The notes beneath the pieces were generated by a model. That model was not told the origin of the DNA. It was given only the letters and a program-made list of their open reading frames with translations, and did not search any database. From Pyrrhoderma lamaoense (Eukaryota; Basidiomycota; Agaricomycetes; Hymenochaetales; Hymenochaetaceae): DNA of 64,000 nt. Below are positions 24,608 to 37,357 of the stretch, one piece after another. The first letter of the stretch is position 1; each line of letters begins with the position of its first letter. The translations under genes and the position numbers were made by a program. The stretch is taken from assembly GCA_002794735.1 (NCBI GenBank), contig NBAZ01000036.1, positions 1 through 64,000 on the forward strand. Direction: 5' to 3'.

Positions 24608-26426
24608 TTAAAGATAAGATCCCTGGCGGAATGCATTCTCTGAATCTGCAGAATAAGTCAGCTCATCAAGTATGACTCTGAAAGTAGACTCGATACCTTC
24701 AGCACTCAATGTAGAGCTAGTAGCAGCCTGAAAGCCACTGACAGCAATAGTTCTCCCAATGTTTGTTAAGACATGTGTCTCTTCGTTTTGTACTTTATCA
24801 CCGGCCTCTTTCAAATTTAGGAACATGCGGCTTCCAAGGAGAGATAGAAAGCCAACGTTACCCACAAAAGCGAGAATGATCGCCTTCTCAACAGAGCTTG
24901 GTCTGATGTCCTTGATACTTGATCTGTACATACTTATTGTGCTACAGAACATGAGTCTTCACAAAGCTTTGGTCAGTTTCATTGTACATACTAAACTCGA
25001 GAAAGGGACTTGGATCATACATAAGATAGTAGATGACCTGATCTTTGATCATTGTGTGAATAAGTCCGGACCCCTTAAGTCCGGTTATTCTCCAACTCCT
25101 AGCCAATTTGTATAGAGCAAGAGATAAAACGATGAAACCGACACTTGCTTTCATAGCCCTGTCAAGGAAGATTATGAGTATACGTACTAAAGAGTGGCAT
25201 ATTAATCAGAAGGACACTTTACTCAGCAAAGTATCTTTATTCAGACATAATTGTGGAAGCTTTCGCTTTTTTATGTCATCTTATATGCTACTTAAACTAC
25301 TTAAGGCGTCTTCCCCCGATATGAAAGAGTCTCACCAGTAGATAAATAGATAGTGAGACGCACGCTCAATCTGTCCATCATCTGCAGCACATATTACTAT
25401 CTCTGTTGTGAGAGCGGCCGTTCGACCTTTACTGAGTTAGCTTCACTATTTCGAAGAGTATAAGGGGACTTACTTTTCACCATGGTATTAATAACGATAT
25501 CAAATGCGAACTCTGCGACCATCTCACAGAAAATGAGTGAGTAGAGAGCAACAGATAGTAGTTTATCTACAATAGTTAGAGAAAGTTAATGGCAGAATGT
25601 ACTCTACTTACTTTTTTCCCAAAGTGCAAGCACTCGAAGTACGAGGACGTCTGTATTCCGTATCAAAAGAGTTCGAGCTGAACTTATATGTCCCTCACAA
25701 TCAATTGAAACACCAATTAGAGTGGCTAATAGACATCAACTATATGCTTCATAAATAATAAGATTGTAGTACTTAATATGAATATTTCCCAAAGTGAGAA
25801 TCGGCCTTCGAATAACATGTAATACATAAGTTCGTTATGCAGAGATTGAAGACATATTACTAATATTTACACCTGATTATATTATTGCAAGCTTGTTCGA
25901 AGCAAAATGATATATATACATACTGTTCCGTTCTTGCTTTTAAGGGGTTGACTGTAGGAAGTTATATAAAAAAATCTTGTCCATGTATTGATACGCACAT
26001 ATAAATGTCCCAATAGCATCATATATACCGGCATAACGGTTCTAATCTTCAATATTAGTCATTACGGCATACTTTTAAAACTGAGCACTGACGATAAAGA
26101 ACAATATATGTGTTAGCTTATACCACCTTTTTGTCTGTAGCATTGTTAGATAGTGCTTGGAACTACAAGAGATCAAAATCACCCAGAAGTACTTGATCTA
26201 TGAAAGAAAAAATCAGTGTTTTTATATGTCCTCTGTTTATAAAATAGCTCACTTCTTTTTCCAATGTTATTACTGTCACATAGTTAGTTTCTTTTTGGCG
26301 TTAATGTTTAAGAGGCTTACATGCATCATACAATATAAGTGAGCTGACGGCTACTTGTATGCATTGTGTAATGAAAGTTATGTGCAAAACTTCTGATACC
26401 AGGTCCACATATTCTGTATAAGACAT
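24608..26426 (-). CDS. DUF6533-type membrane protein, copy 9 (GT micro-exon, altered C-terminus)
   Basis: Exon 1 starts at 26426 (MSYTEYVDLV). Exon 4 (42 nt) encodes TKRWYKLTHILFFI. Micro-exon 7 is GT instead of AT (25871-25872). With it, exon 6 (ending CA) joins exon 8 (GCCGATTC...) as Gln-Cys, keeping the invariant cysteine. Exon 12 uses the AGATAG acceptor and is in frame (QIERASHYLF), but the usual Asp of the I-D-W motif is Tyr. The intron before exon 13 is enlarged to about 170 nt. The last exon keeps FLSLLGSRMFLNLKEAG but then diverges to a unique charged tail ending ENAFRQGSYL. It is open throughout, but variant. Confidence 0.78.
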
Positions 26427-27229
26427 TTCTTGTAAAAGCTAGAGCGCGTGTAGTAGGGGGAAGAGAGCCAAAGTAAGTGTATGTGCTTTTATATGTTTTG
26501 TGGTTAGTCTATAGAAACTATGGCAGTTCTTTGTGATGTTAGCTATGGAAACATGACGTGATGAGAATTAGTGTCATAAAGTGAGTTCTGATGTGTACTA
26601 AGAAATCGGTAATAGAAGCTAGTTTTTAGGTTGATTGGAACAAAGTACTGATAGCAATACATCATCTTATCAGAGCGAAATTAATTCTCGACTTATAATG
26701 ATATTTTATTGTAGTATTAGAAAAGGAAGTCAGCTTTGATTTAGCTTAGTTACCGACATACCGTATCTGTCTTTCATTCTATGGCCAAAGAATATCATCA
26801 GTGATAAAATAGAAATGCGACATATACTCAATCAGAAGTAGCTTGACGGCTATTAATGTGTGATATCTGGTGCATGCATGTAATTGGCCGAGGTTTGACA
26901 TGCTGTGACTGCAGCTATGTTATTTGCATCATATCGAGACGAATTATATTCGGCACTTAGGAGTATAGACACTGGACGCTTTTGGAGTATTGGACTGTTA
27001 GCCTGGGAGAACACTTCACTTCTCGTGTCCACCTTGACTCATTAATCAAAAATGAGTCGAAATACAGGAAAAATTAAGCCTTCGAAGCTCGAAATAGTAT
27101 CCAGAGAACTCTGAGAACTGAGAAGAATGTACCTAACTCAATCAATGTAATGATTAGTTAACCTAGTTTCCCATGATGCTTGGCTTCACATATTGTTTAT
27201 ATGATATTATTGATGTAACCGAGGTGAGG
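26427..27229. other. 5' flank of copy 9
   Basis: No gene supported. A stretch near 26500-26600 (tatggcagttctttgtgatg, ctatggaaacatgacg) is a diverged match to the proximal flank shared by copies 4 and 7. Confidence 0.35.
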
Positions 27230-27416
27230 ACATGCAGCGTTACCATATTGAGCGTGAAGCTTACTTTGAGTTCATTGATTGGTGAGATTCTGATATAAGT
27301 TCATCAGCAGTATATACTTGAACGCATAAGACAGGGTTATGACGGCAGCTACAGGGCTTATTCTTTTGTCCCTGGCGTTTTTCAAAGTAATTGAACATTG
27401 GAGATTGCCGGGTTCT
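27230..27416 (+). pseudogene. DUF6533-type copy 10, exons 12-13 fragment
   Basis: Exon 12 (about 27230-27291, encoding HIEREAYFEFIDW with its GGTGAG donor) and the first part of exon 13 (27335 to about 27416, encoding VMTAATGLILLSLAF) are present. The match stops abruptly after GGGTTCTG, where an upstream module in the same orientation begins. Neither the 5' exons nor exon 14 is present. Confidence 0.8.
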
Positions 27417-29545
27417 GTCGAAAAGATCTTAGTGTATCTGAGTTAGGCAGGCGCTTCTCAGGCTTCTGGGTTCCTCGTCATGTAACTACATGTAAGTCTA
27501 GCCTCTTATTTCTGTATATGTCTATCTTATTGCTAACCTCAAAACCACGTTCACTGAAAGGAGAGATTTCGAGGTATATCATCTCAGAAATATATCAGTT
27601 ATGCATGAAAAACGCTTAAGAAAAACGCTGGATAAGCTTTGGTTAACATCAAGTGTGAGCTCCAAACTTAGTCTTATCTCGGACTGGACTTTGCTCCACT
27701 TCATCACTTGCCATCCTCAAGTCGTTTTTCGACCCAGCTCTTTCATTGACATCCATATTTCCCTTTCACTTTCACTTTAACTCTAAACTCTACACTATTC
27801 CCATTTTCAGTCTGACTCCTACGTTGGAACACTGAGGACACTCTTTCCTCCTCTGTACTTTCTTTGGGTTAGTAACTCCTCCGGGGGTCAACGAACTTTA
27901 CGTTTGTATTGTCTAATCTCTCTCTTCCTCCCGCCATTCTTTCACTCATACTACGCTTAAGACACTTGTGAAGAACCAGCTTCAACATCCCACTTACTTC
28001 TCTGTTTTGTCTCCCAAGTCTTTTTCTTCGTTTAGATGATTCTTTACAAGCAATTCCCAGCTGTCTCATCCACTTCATCGCCTTGTTATTATCCCACCTG
28101 ATAACAGAATGACTCGCCCTTGTGCAATTAAACATGCAAACAGCGACATGGCACGGCTCATATAATCGGAAGCCTCGGCGCTATCACATGCGAGTTGATG
28201 TTGATAGCTAGATGCGTTCCACATACCTGTCGACTATATACACTTACATGCACAAACTGCTTCTCACTCTTTGCTTTCACTGTATCTCGTCGCTAACCTT
28301 AAAACTCTATCTCTGAAGCTGAAGTTTAGGAACTTGGAACACGCCCAATCGAGGTCAGTTCAGCTACAGATGGAGAATACTTGCGAGGAAAGTGGCTTCG
28401 ACCTTGGTTAATACCACTTGTGAGCTGCAAACCTAGCTCTCGTAATGAATCTTACTTCGCACCATAATATTCATTGCATACATTCCCTCTTCTCAATTTC
28501 TTGAACCTATTTTCGAGCCAATCGTCGATTGTGCTCGTTTGTCTGTATATGTAACTCACTTATGACCCGATCTTTCGCCATTGTTTTCGAAGTTTCTTTG
28601 TAATTGTAGATATAGTGAATTCATTATAATATTCATTAGATTGAAGAATGCATACTGAAAGAGACCAATTAACACCCATTGCTGGTCAAGTATCTGTTGT
28701 TTTCACATATTATTTCTTCAGTCGTACAATACACACATTGCTTTCATATACTCACTAATCTAAGTTCTAAATTAGATCCATTTTCCCCTGTCCATCCCTT
28801 CTCCACGTTTTCGTACACATCATTCTCTCACATGCACGTCCACTTATTCCCAATCAAACTCGTCGAATCTGTGTTCATGTAATCTGAATCTTGATCACTA
28901 GGGTCTAAATCTCGAGCTTCTAATTCCTCGAGCTTCGTTATTAGAGTAGCTTGTGAGTATTCCTGCTGCTTTTGTCAAAGATCTGCACTTCTTCTCATAG
29001 CTTCAAGTTTCCCCATCAATCCATCACGCCCTTCTTGATGAACAGATTTCCTCACACGCATAGCTCCAATACGTTTGGCATCTCATATCAGCATATCAAC
29101 ACAATTACAAATTGCAAGTCATACTATCCATTTACTTGGATATCGGAGTCTTCTCTCAGCTGTATGTATCGATTGTCATGTTATCTTTGATTTATATGTC
29201 AACTTAGTATTCTATGACTGACAACACTATTCATCAGTGCAACGCACCACTACATCAACAACAATGGTTGACACAAACCAGCAGAAGTATTGATGAAAAA
29301 TTCTATATTTCCATCAACAACCTATGTCAGCTCATTTCGGTCCGGATGCCTAAGTATAACACATATACGTACGCAATTAGTACTCCGAAGAAATATATCT
29401 CACAGCATTGACCACTACCATATCATAGTTCCACCGTTGAAATTACAAACGCTAACTAATGACAATATAAATAGGCCACGATGCACTTACACCCACTTTT
29501 CGACTTGCCTCCACCTATCCTTTCCGCTTCATTCACTCACAAGGG
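27417..29545 (+). repeat. Long 5' flank of copy 11 with two upstream modules (S4, S5)
   Basis: Modules at about 27440-27700 and 28200-28450 share the TCAAGTGTGAGCTCCAAAC / CACTTGTGAGCTGCAAACC donor-like signal followed by a pyrimidine-rich segment. They correspond in inverse orientation to S1-S3. A minus ORF (28135-27869) is the complement of this module and is not convincing. A CT-rich region at 28680-28860 and short plus-strand ORFs up to 29500 precede the ATG of copy 11. I infer untranslated leader and promoter sequence. Confidence 0.5.
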
Positions 29546-31177
29546 ATGTCCTTCGCCTACACTACATCTGAGATATCAGTTTTTCTACGAGAAGCAATCA
29601 TCGAGCAATGTATACAATTAACTATCTGTTCACTTCTTGTATACGATACAAGTACGTTTTGGTTACTATTCCCGCTCGAGATGAATCTAATTTGATATCA
29701 GTGATAACAATAGACAAAGAAGTGAGTTAGTCTCTTCCAGTCGCATAACAAAGTTTGACCATAGTCACATAGATTAAGTACTTCTGGGTGATATACTTCT
29801 CTTTCGATTCTAGCGTCTAGCTGACATCACTGTAGACAAGAAGATGGTATAAACTAACGCACATACTTTTCTTTGTCGTCAGTGCATCGCTTTATTAAGT
29901 AGTAAAAGTAACTGATGTCAACCTACAGAATCGCTACTTTGGTTTATTTGGAACTATCTCGAATCTTTTTTGTGAGTCATAAGCGGAGACAAAGCGTATT
30001 AGCTACTCAACGTGCCCCAGTACAATCTTTAGAATCAACAAATAAGCTGTATTATCATCTATCTTCTACTCGACAGCAGCCATTAATCATTTTTCTAGAT
30101 GTAAATACCAATACTTTGTCTCATCTGCGATGAGCTCACACCCTCATGCCTAAGGCTCCTTCTCATTATGGGCTGAACTGATATCAAGTAATATTAGTTT
30201 CTTACAATGAAAGTATATGACTGATCATGCACAGATGCCTTCATTGGCGTTACAATCGATTGTGCGAATTTCCCATAACTCGTACAGAGTAGAACTAATA
30301 TGGACTATAGACATCCTGGTACTCCGAGTACTCGTTCTTTGGGATAAAAGTGAGTAAATTGTACTTTAGCCGTATTATCTATTCTCTGACTCTCGCAGGC
30401 AGTATTTTGTCAATTTTTCTCTATGCGCTTATTCTATGTGAGGCAATTACGAAGTTCACACTTGGTAGTATGATGGGAACAGCGGAGCATGGTACATTCT
30501 TGTACATTGCTCTATGAATGAGGCTAACCCATTAAAGCCCAAGCAGTTGCTCTCACAAAGGAGATAGTAATATGCGGTACAGATGGGGATCATGTAGAGC
30601 ATGAAGTTTACTTTCAGTTCATTGACTGGTATGATTCTGTCACTTACTCGTTTGTACAACGTTTCGCATATAACTTTGGATGGCAGGGTCGTTACAACTA
30701 CTATCGGATTCATTCTCTTATCTTTGGCTCTTTTCAAGACTTTCGAGCACTGGAGGTTACTAGGTCGCAAAGGGTCCAGTCTTTTAAACATGATGATCAA
30801 AGATCAAATTATATATTATCTTATGTATGTCCTTTTGCAGCTCTGAGTTTACTCAACAAAACACGAACTGAATCTGTTGAAGGCTTTTATTTTGTAGCGC
30901 AATAAACATTGCTGAATCAAGAATCAACTATCTTGGATCTTACTCTATAGAGAAGGCGGCCGTCCTAAATCTTCTCGGAAGCCCTGGCTTTTTATGTCTC
31001 CTTGGAAATCGCATGTTTTTAAATCTTAAAGAGGCGGGAGATGTGGAAGTTGACATAGGAACTGATAACGTGGATAGAAATATCCAAGTTAATACTACCA
31101 AAGACCTTCAATTCGCTGCTCCGGCCAGCTCTTCTTTGAGTATATATAGCTTCATGACTGATTTCGTTATGTACTGA
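29546..31177 (+). CDS. DUF6533-type membrane protein, copy 11 (14 exons, 313 aa)
   Basis: Exons: 29546-29651, 29702-29721, 29773-29787, 29836-29877, 29929-29971, 30021-30048, 30099-30100, 30155-30187, 30235-30261, 30311-30349, 30399-30491, 30568-30628, 30687-30824, 30883-31177. Joined length is 942 nt with no internal stop. If the AT micro-exon is skipped, exon 8 is read in a frame with a TGA after seven codons. The core reads TIDKE-IKYFW-TRRWYKLTHILFFV-NRYFG. Exon 14 has FLCLLGNRMFLNLKEAG (SR changed to NR) and ends ...FMTDFVMY. Confidence 0.87.
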
Positions 31178-32135
31178 ATAAACTAACTTTATATACAGAT
31201 TCTAAGGGCTCGCGTTCTGCTAGCGATTTTTCGTAATGGAGCTTTGATGCTGGTAGTAGCTGTGCTAGTGAACAGGGCTTCGAAACGACTATCAACGGGG
31301 GTAGAAGAGCTTCGATTTTGAACTCACTTTCTAAAAATATACGCATATGTATCACACCCAGACTCATTGTATGACTTTATCAATCAGAATCTAGGCAGAA
31401 GAAAGTTTAATATATTTGATGGCTATTTGAAACATAGAAACATTGCCCACGTTGCTAACGCAGGTATATCTTATCTATATAACTAACTACTGTATATACA
31501 GTATTTTCGAGTTTCCTCTTTTAAATTATTGATCATCACAATGGTTCCCTCATATACAACATTATCTACCTACTCGACGCCGATTTCTCATCTAAAGCTT
31601 TCTTCTATCTTGGTTAATTAACCTTATGTATTTCTTTGTTACCGGGAGATACTTACCGAGCTCTTGATTATCCTCAACTATTTTATATTCTCTTTTTCTC
31701 TCGATTTCCGCTATTAGACCTTGCAAAAGCTCCTTATAAAAATGGAATAGTATGTGAAACTCTACTGTTACTCGCTTGTCTTCAGAGACTTTATAGAAGT
31801 TGAACCTGGATTTACAACCAACCATCGCGAAGAATACTTGGATCAAACTTGATTGCTGCTAGAATTGATCATATTAATATACATGACAGCTTTGTAATGC
31901 GAATGTGATAAGAAGTCCAAGTCTATTCAGTCAGATTAAGGTGCTATTCTCACAAGGCACGCAATATGATAGTGCTCAGAGTACGTGATATGTGTTGTGC
32001 TCATTTTCATCAGATCATTTTTTCGTCGTTGATACCACAACGGATGTAGTATATATACAGATGGACCGATTGCGATACACATATAATACACCTGTATAAG
32101 CCAATATCCATATCCCATCACATCACTCACAAACA
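31178..32135 (+). other. 5' flank of copy 12
   Basis: No supported gene. Minus ORFs at 31367-31167 and 31846-31592 have no recognised motif. TATA-like and pyrimidine-rich sequence lies near 32045-32130. Confidence 0.3.
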
Positions 32136-33760
32136 ATGTCTGTTATAGCCGACGTATCGAACCTGTTAAAAGAGGTTTTCATCCAAAGATCCATACAAGT
32201 AGCAGTCTGCTCTCTTCTTGTGTATGACATATGTGCGTTTCTTCGTATCCATACTTGAGAAAAGTCTAATATGCAAGTCAGTGATAACCCTAGAGAAAGA
32301 AGTGAGTCTATCAACTACTGAACTAATAAGCAAATCTAACTCTCGTTTCCTCAGATTAAGTACTTCTGGGTCAGCTTCTTCTCTTTCAATTATACTCTCT
32401 TCTTGACAATACTCTAGACGAAGAGATGGTATAGCTTGACACACATCCTCTTCTTCATTGCAAGTATATATCTTTGTATAGCAGGCCTTGGTGGCTGATA
32501 CTGACAACAAGAACCGTTATGTTGGCACATTTGGAGCTATTGCATCCGTAATTCGTGAGTTTCAACCGAAGTTATAACGATATCTTTATTGACCATGTTA
32601 CATACAGCCCAATCTTCAGAGGCTACTGCAAGACTGTGAGTATATCATTACTTCATCTAGAATCAGCTGATAGTTTCCGCTCATCAGATGTATAAATTAG
32701 TTATCTTCCTTCTACACGACGTGGATTGGTACTTACATCTGTATATAAGGTTCTTTTTCACCCTGGATTGATCTCGTTTCAAGTATCAAATCAAGTTCAT
32801 ATATCTTGCAGAATATTTCAAAGCTGATGTTTGATAGATGTATTCATTGACGTTACAATGGACTGTATGTCCTTATCATATTTGTGCTTTTTCCTGACTA
32901 AAATATTCTAGATATCCTTATGCTCCGTGTGCTTGCACTTTGGCATAAAGGTGATAAGATTGAGCTCTGGTTGGTTATTTACCTGACTTCTTGTAGATAG
33001 GCTATTATCAATTATTCTCACTTTGATTATCTTCTGCGAAGCTGTCGCAAAATCTGCACTTGGTAGTATGGTTATCGTATTTCAACAATGTATGTTTCCC
33101 ACATGCGTTAGATTACTGTAGCTAACCAAACTAAGCCCACCCATATTCCCCCGCAAGAAGACTAACGATATGTGTTTCAGAGCTTCATCAGTTAGAGCAT
33201 GCGGTTTACTTTCAGTTTATTGACTGGTGAGCCTGAACTTAACCATATCTACTATATGCACATATATACTTCTGAATTACAGGGTTATGACAGCGGTTGT
33301 TGGACTCATGCTTCTATTACTGGCTCTTTTCAAATCGGTTCAGCATTGGAGGTTATCAGGTATAAAGGGGTCTGGGATCCTAAACATCATGATCAAAGAT
33401 CAGATTATCTACTACTTCATGTATGTAAGTCAGAGTCTCTGTAGATCATTGATTAACGAGAACAATACTAGGATCATGTTCTGTAGCGCAATAAACATAG
33501 CACACTCAAAAATTGACATCACTCGTGCATCTTCTGTGGAAGAGACCTCCCTATTCAATCTCCTTGGCAATCCTGGATTCCTATGCCTACTTGGAAGTCG
33601 GATGTTCCTCAACCTGAAAGAAGCTGCCGAAGGAGGAGTTGACATAGGGACGGGTGCTTCAGACCATGTTAACGTGACCAATACTATCAGTAACCCCAAG
33701 TTTGCCACTCCAACTAGCTCATTACATACGAGAATTTCCCATCGTTCATACTTCAGTTGA
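32136..33760 (+). CDS. DUF6533-type membrane protein, copy 12 (exon 12 acceptor damaged)
   Basis: Exons: 32136-32232, 32282-32301, 32355-32369, 32418-32459 (followed by a GC donor, gcaagt), 32512-32554, 32608-32635, 32688-32689, 32750-32782, 32838-32864, 32912-32950, 32997-33089, then exon 13 at 33283-33420 and exon 14 at 33472-33760. Exon 12 sequence (QLEHAVYFQFIDW) ends at its donor near 33228. I cannot find an AG that joins exon 11 to it in frame: one candidate (TTTCAG) would create TAG at the junction and others shift frame. It is either a recent pseudogene or uses an unusual acceptor. The C-terminal exon is open. Confidence 0.7.
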
Positions 33761-33837
33761 AAAGTAGGCTTCTCACTGATAGACTTAGGTCATTTCCAAG
33801 CTTACCAGTCTCTCACTGATGCTATGATTGATGCCCA

Positions 33838-33980
33838 GATTTGAGAAGCGTTACCATTGCTAACCTTGATGACAATGATGAAGAAGATCCTGATGTCATG
33901 GTTACCGATGGTGTTGGGAAAGAAGTACTAATAGGGAGTCGCTATATCAGTAGTAGAGACTGCATAGATACTACATAATT
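33838..33980 (+). other. Possible acidic C-terminal exon downstream of copy 12
   Basis: An open stretch of about 45 codons begins after TTTGAG, encodes LRSVTIANLDDNDEEDPD and ends at TAA near 33976. It lies 80 bp beyond the stop of copy 12 and reads like an acidic cytosolic tail. It could be an alternative last exon; this is inference from composition only. Confidence 0.3.
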
Positions 33981-34603
33981 TAGAGCTGGTTGAAAAATAT
34001 ACAGTCATCCTCATACTTTGTAAAGGTGCATTGCTGGAGACGCGGGGATATTTTTTCTAGAATTCTCACTATTGCCGTACATCGCATAGTCACTGCTAAA
34101 TTCATCTATGTATATCAGCTTCGCCTTAGAAACGCTAAAGATGATTAGATATAAGGAAGGCTCATAAGAGTAAGGATAAGCCTACTGATTCTAATTTATC
34201 ACGTCCGAGCATCAAGCCTAGTCTTCATCTGAGCTTTTGTCCACTCTATTACTCGCTTTCCTTCACTAATGCCCCTTCCATATTTATTGTACTTGGCCAT
34301 TGTCATTTGGAAGGAGGAAAGCTTCGGATGATTGTGCTTGAAAATTGTAATTATAACTTTCATATGTCAAGGTGGAAAAATGTGCTTTGGAGAGCAAAAA
34401 ATCTATTAAAACACATAGGTACATACAAATTAGATTATGTACATATACAACTTACATGGAATACAGTACATTGGCTAGGTCATGATTGTAGCAAACACAA
34501 CAAACAGGATACGTGTAGAATAAAGTATAGGGGCTGTAAAATGTGTCTAGACGTATTCAAGGTAAACTTTGTGTATATAAATCATAACACTCACGACTTC
34601 AAA
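33981..34603. other. Gene-poor interval
   Basis: A 100-codon plus ORF (34307-34609) is present but has no motif and overlaps the opposite-strand tail ORF. I do not support a gene. Confidence 0.25.
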
Positions 34604-36110
34604 GATTAAGATTTAGTGTTTGAATCACCAGTCTGCTCTCTAACAGGGCTCTTAGCGGCTAGGTTTGATACTCTTTTCGCCATAGATCTTGTTATTCGCC
34701 GGTTCTTATTAACCTCCAGACCTTTTCCTGCACAATCCTCTTTGACCGTCAAACAGCATTCTGGCCTAAAACACAAGTCCTAATATTTAGAGTTTTTCAG
34801 CTTGTATCTTATTTCAGGCCTTAGTGTTATCCCCTCCGTCTCCTCTCCTGGCTCGCTGTTGGAGTCTTGCTTCAAGGAGGAGAGCGCTGAACTACTTGAT
34901 TCTACCTCACTTGACCCTTGAAAACTAAACTTTTGGTCGGATTTTGACCTTGGTGTAGTATTTAGTGGCGAGGACGTGGGGTTTAGAGTCTGCCTACACC
35001 AGACACGATGCTCAGGCTAAGATTTGGGGGCTAAATAGCGAGATACTCGACCTCGGCCGTCCGGCCGAGATCTCGGTCGGACCGTAGAGACAGATAGAGA
35101 CCTCGAGGCGAGCTGAGACTTCACAGACGAGTAAAAGTAGTAGAAACGTATAGAACAGAGCCCCGACCGAGGCTGTAGTTTGAGGTAAAAGTATATGTAT
35201 TTCAGTCCGCCCGGACGACTTGCAGTACAGTCAGAGCATTACAAGCGCGCCCGGGCAGCCTAATAAAGCAGTAGAGAAGTAGATAAAGAGTACAGGAGAC
35301 TATAGAGAGCTACTCGGGGGGGGGGGGTGAATAGACTGGGAGTCGACTGGGGATTAACTGGTAATTGATTGGGGATTGAATCATTACTACGGCCTCAAGT
35401 CTGGAGGCTTATATAGCAAAACGCGAGATAAAGGTTAGATAATAAGGAAAGCATGGTGTCCAGGTGGCTATATGCCACTGGACGAAGGGTTTAAACTATC
35501 AGAAACGAGGGGTCGTATAAACGAACCCTACCCTCGAGTAAGAGTAGAAAGTGAAGCTAAATAGTAAGAGAAATGAATGAGGCGCGCGGCCGAGTAGTAG
35601 CAATGGACTTCTCGGGCGAGTTAGAAAGTGCATTATAAATGCACTACGACCGGCCAAACACTTAGCTGGTCCTACACCCTTGTACGAGTTTCTCAAGTAT
35701 GAAATTCCATGTTCCTGCCATTCCCGAAAGTTGAGCTTTGTAAGAAAAGTATTGTATTTTATATCCAGGTTAAAAAATGACTTACCTAGCGTGACATAGG
35801 CCAAACGGTGTCAACAGAGCTAGCACCAGTTCTGGAAGAAACGGTGAGCTCTGTATCACTAGTACGCTTGCGCTCGCTCCCAGAATAGTGCAATGACTCT
35901 GAGTCATTGAAATTGTATTAAGGCGGTGAACCTCACATCACTGATGATGGTCTTCTGCACATTTGCACAGCTTGGTGGTCTCGACGTTTCATCAAGTTAC
36001 AGCCACTTCCCTCAGAGTAAAGAAGATACTATCGGGAAGACATAGAAGATCTGTATTCCCACTTATACATGTTGTACCGCTTTCTTTGCTCTTTGAATGG
36101 CAATAATAGC
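34604..36110 (-). pseudogene. DUF6533-type copy 13, decayed, with an extended tail split by a solo LTR
   Basis: On the minus strand about 36110-35985 resembles the last conserved exon (CTATGTCTTCCC...TTTACTCTGAGGGAAG matching CTATGTCTCCTTGG...CTAAATCTGAAAGAG) but is not open. Downstream a serine-rich open stretch (about 35905-35800) ends at a CTAG/GTAAGT donor. A following exon-like stretch is cut by the solo LTR at 34919-35676. Removing the LTR and one TSD copy joins ...ILEKLVQG to SSEVESSSSA in one open frame of over 60 codons. A further basic stretch (NRRITRSMAK) ends near 34604. Whether these tail exons belong to copy 13 or to a separate gene is uncertain. Upstream exons 1-13 are too decayed to place. 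Confidence 0.45.
34919..35676 (-). mobile_element. Solo LTR in a coding-like stretch
   Basis: A 758-bp LTR in minus orientation, with perfect 4-bp target duplication CCCT (34915-34918 and 35677-35680). It matches the LTRs of the element at 37358-41357 over its whole length, including the G run. It contains no internal sequence. Confidence 0.93.
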
Positions 36111-37187
36111 GGAGAAGGATGGAGAAGACTGCTATTCCCGAACATACACATACCGACATGAATAAATCTTGGTGAACCCATGACAGGGATCACGTCCTAG
36201 TGTATTTCTCCTCAGATAAGCACGAATAAGCAAGATTAAGTTGCAGGAAATGAGCATGATGAGAAACATACAGTAGATAAGAGATTATTTTACAGGAATT
36301 CTTGAAAGATAGAACCAGTTGCTTTTGAAAGTCAGACTATACGGGCACCGATATTACCGGGAAGAGACCTTAACGTTACTGCGCTAGTGGGCACAAGCAA
36401 TCAAGTATATGAACTGATATTACACGAGCCCCGAACAGATCCTTACATGATTAAAGAAGCCAGAAGTTTTCACTGTGAACGTTTCTATCCAATCCCTTGA
36501 TATCCAGGCGAAAAGATGCGAGCTTGATGAGATTCCTAGTAGCCATCAAATCGTCGGTTTCATAGTATACTTATCAAGCAGAAATGCTATCCAGAAGAGA
36601 TACATTTTGAGGAGTTGCTCATTCTCGCGTGCATGACGCGACATACGACTGGTTTTAACTTCAGAAGTTAGTGTTCTTCATCCAAGAGGTAGGCGCTTCT
36701 AAACAGTTACGAGGTATTTCGGAGGAAGACTATTGAAACAGACATCAATGTAAGCACAAGAAATTGACCCCGTCTTGCTTAGCTGTCGCAGGTAGTTGTC
36801 AACAACAAAAAGTGGAAAGCGTGATTGCCAGGCCACCCCTAAACACATTTCATATATACCTTACCAATACAAAAATGAAAACGAATATTCAACACCCTTA
36901 CATCTTGTAAATTTTACTTGTCGTATTTCTATAGAAACATAAATTTCACTATTAGACTCATCTAATCTATCGTCCGGAAACACATAGCCAACGTAGTCGC
37001 CATTGCATCACATGTGACAAATATCTGCCCCTTGTCGTCTACTTCTCAACTACATTTTCTCGGCTTAAGGGGTAAAGCTTCCTTCCCAGATCAAATTTTA
37101 GCCCCAGGTCATAATAATGGTGCGAAAACATGATTATATGGACGTCACCGAGTCTATCAAGGAGTTAGATTATAAGACGTTATCATG
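36111..37187. other. Decayed family sequence
   Basis: I see no intact gene. Weak matches to the complement of exon 13 (near 36255-36300) suggest the remains of copy 13's 5' part. Confidence 0.3.
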
Positions 37188-37357
37188 TTATTTATAAATA
37201 CCAAATATGAAGTTATCAGGAGCAGCGAACTGAAGACCACTAATGGTGTTGATGGTGCGATCATTGTTTGTGTAATGTGTCAGCCCATTGATCTCCAGGT
37301 CAGCGGCTTCCTTTAGGTTCAAGAACATACGACTCCCAAGGAGACAAAGGAAGCCAA

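Noticed and set aside
34307..34609. 100-codon plus ORF as a gene
   Set aside because: No motif, no intron signals, and it abuts the opposite-strand tail exon.
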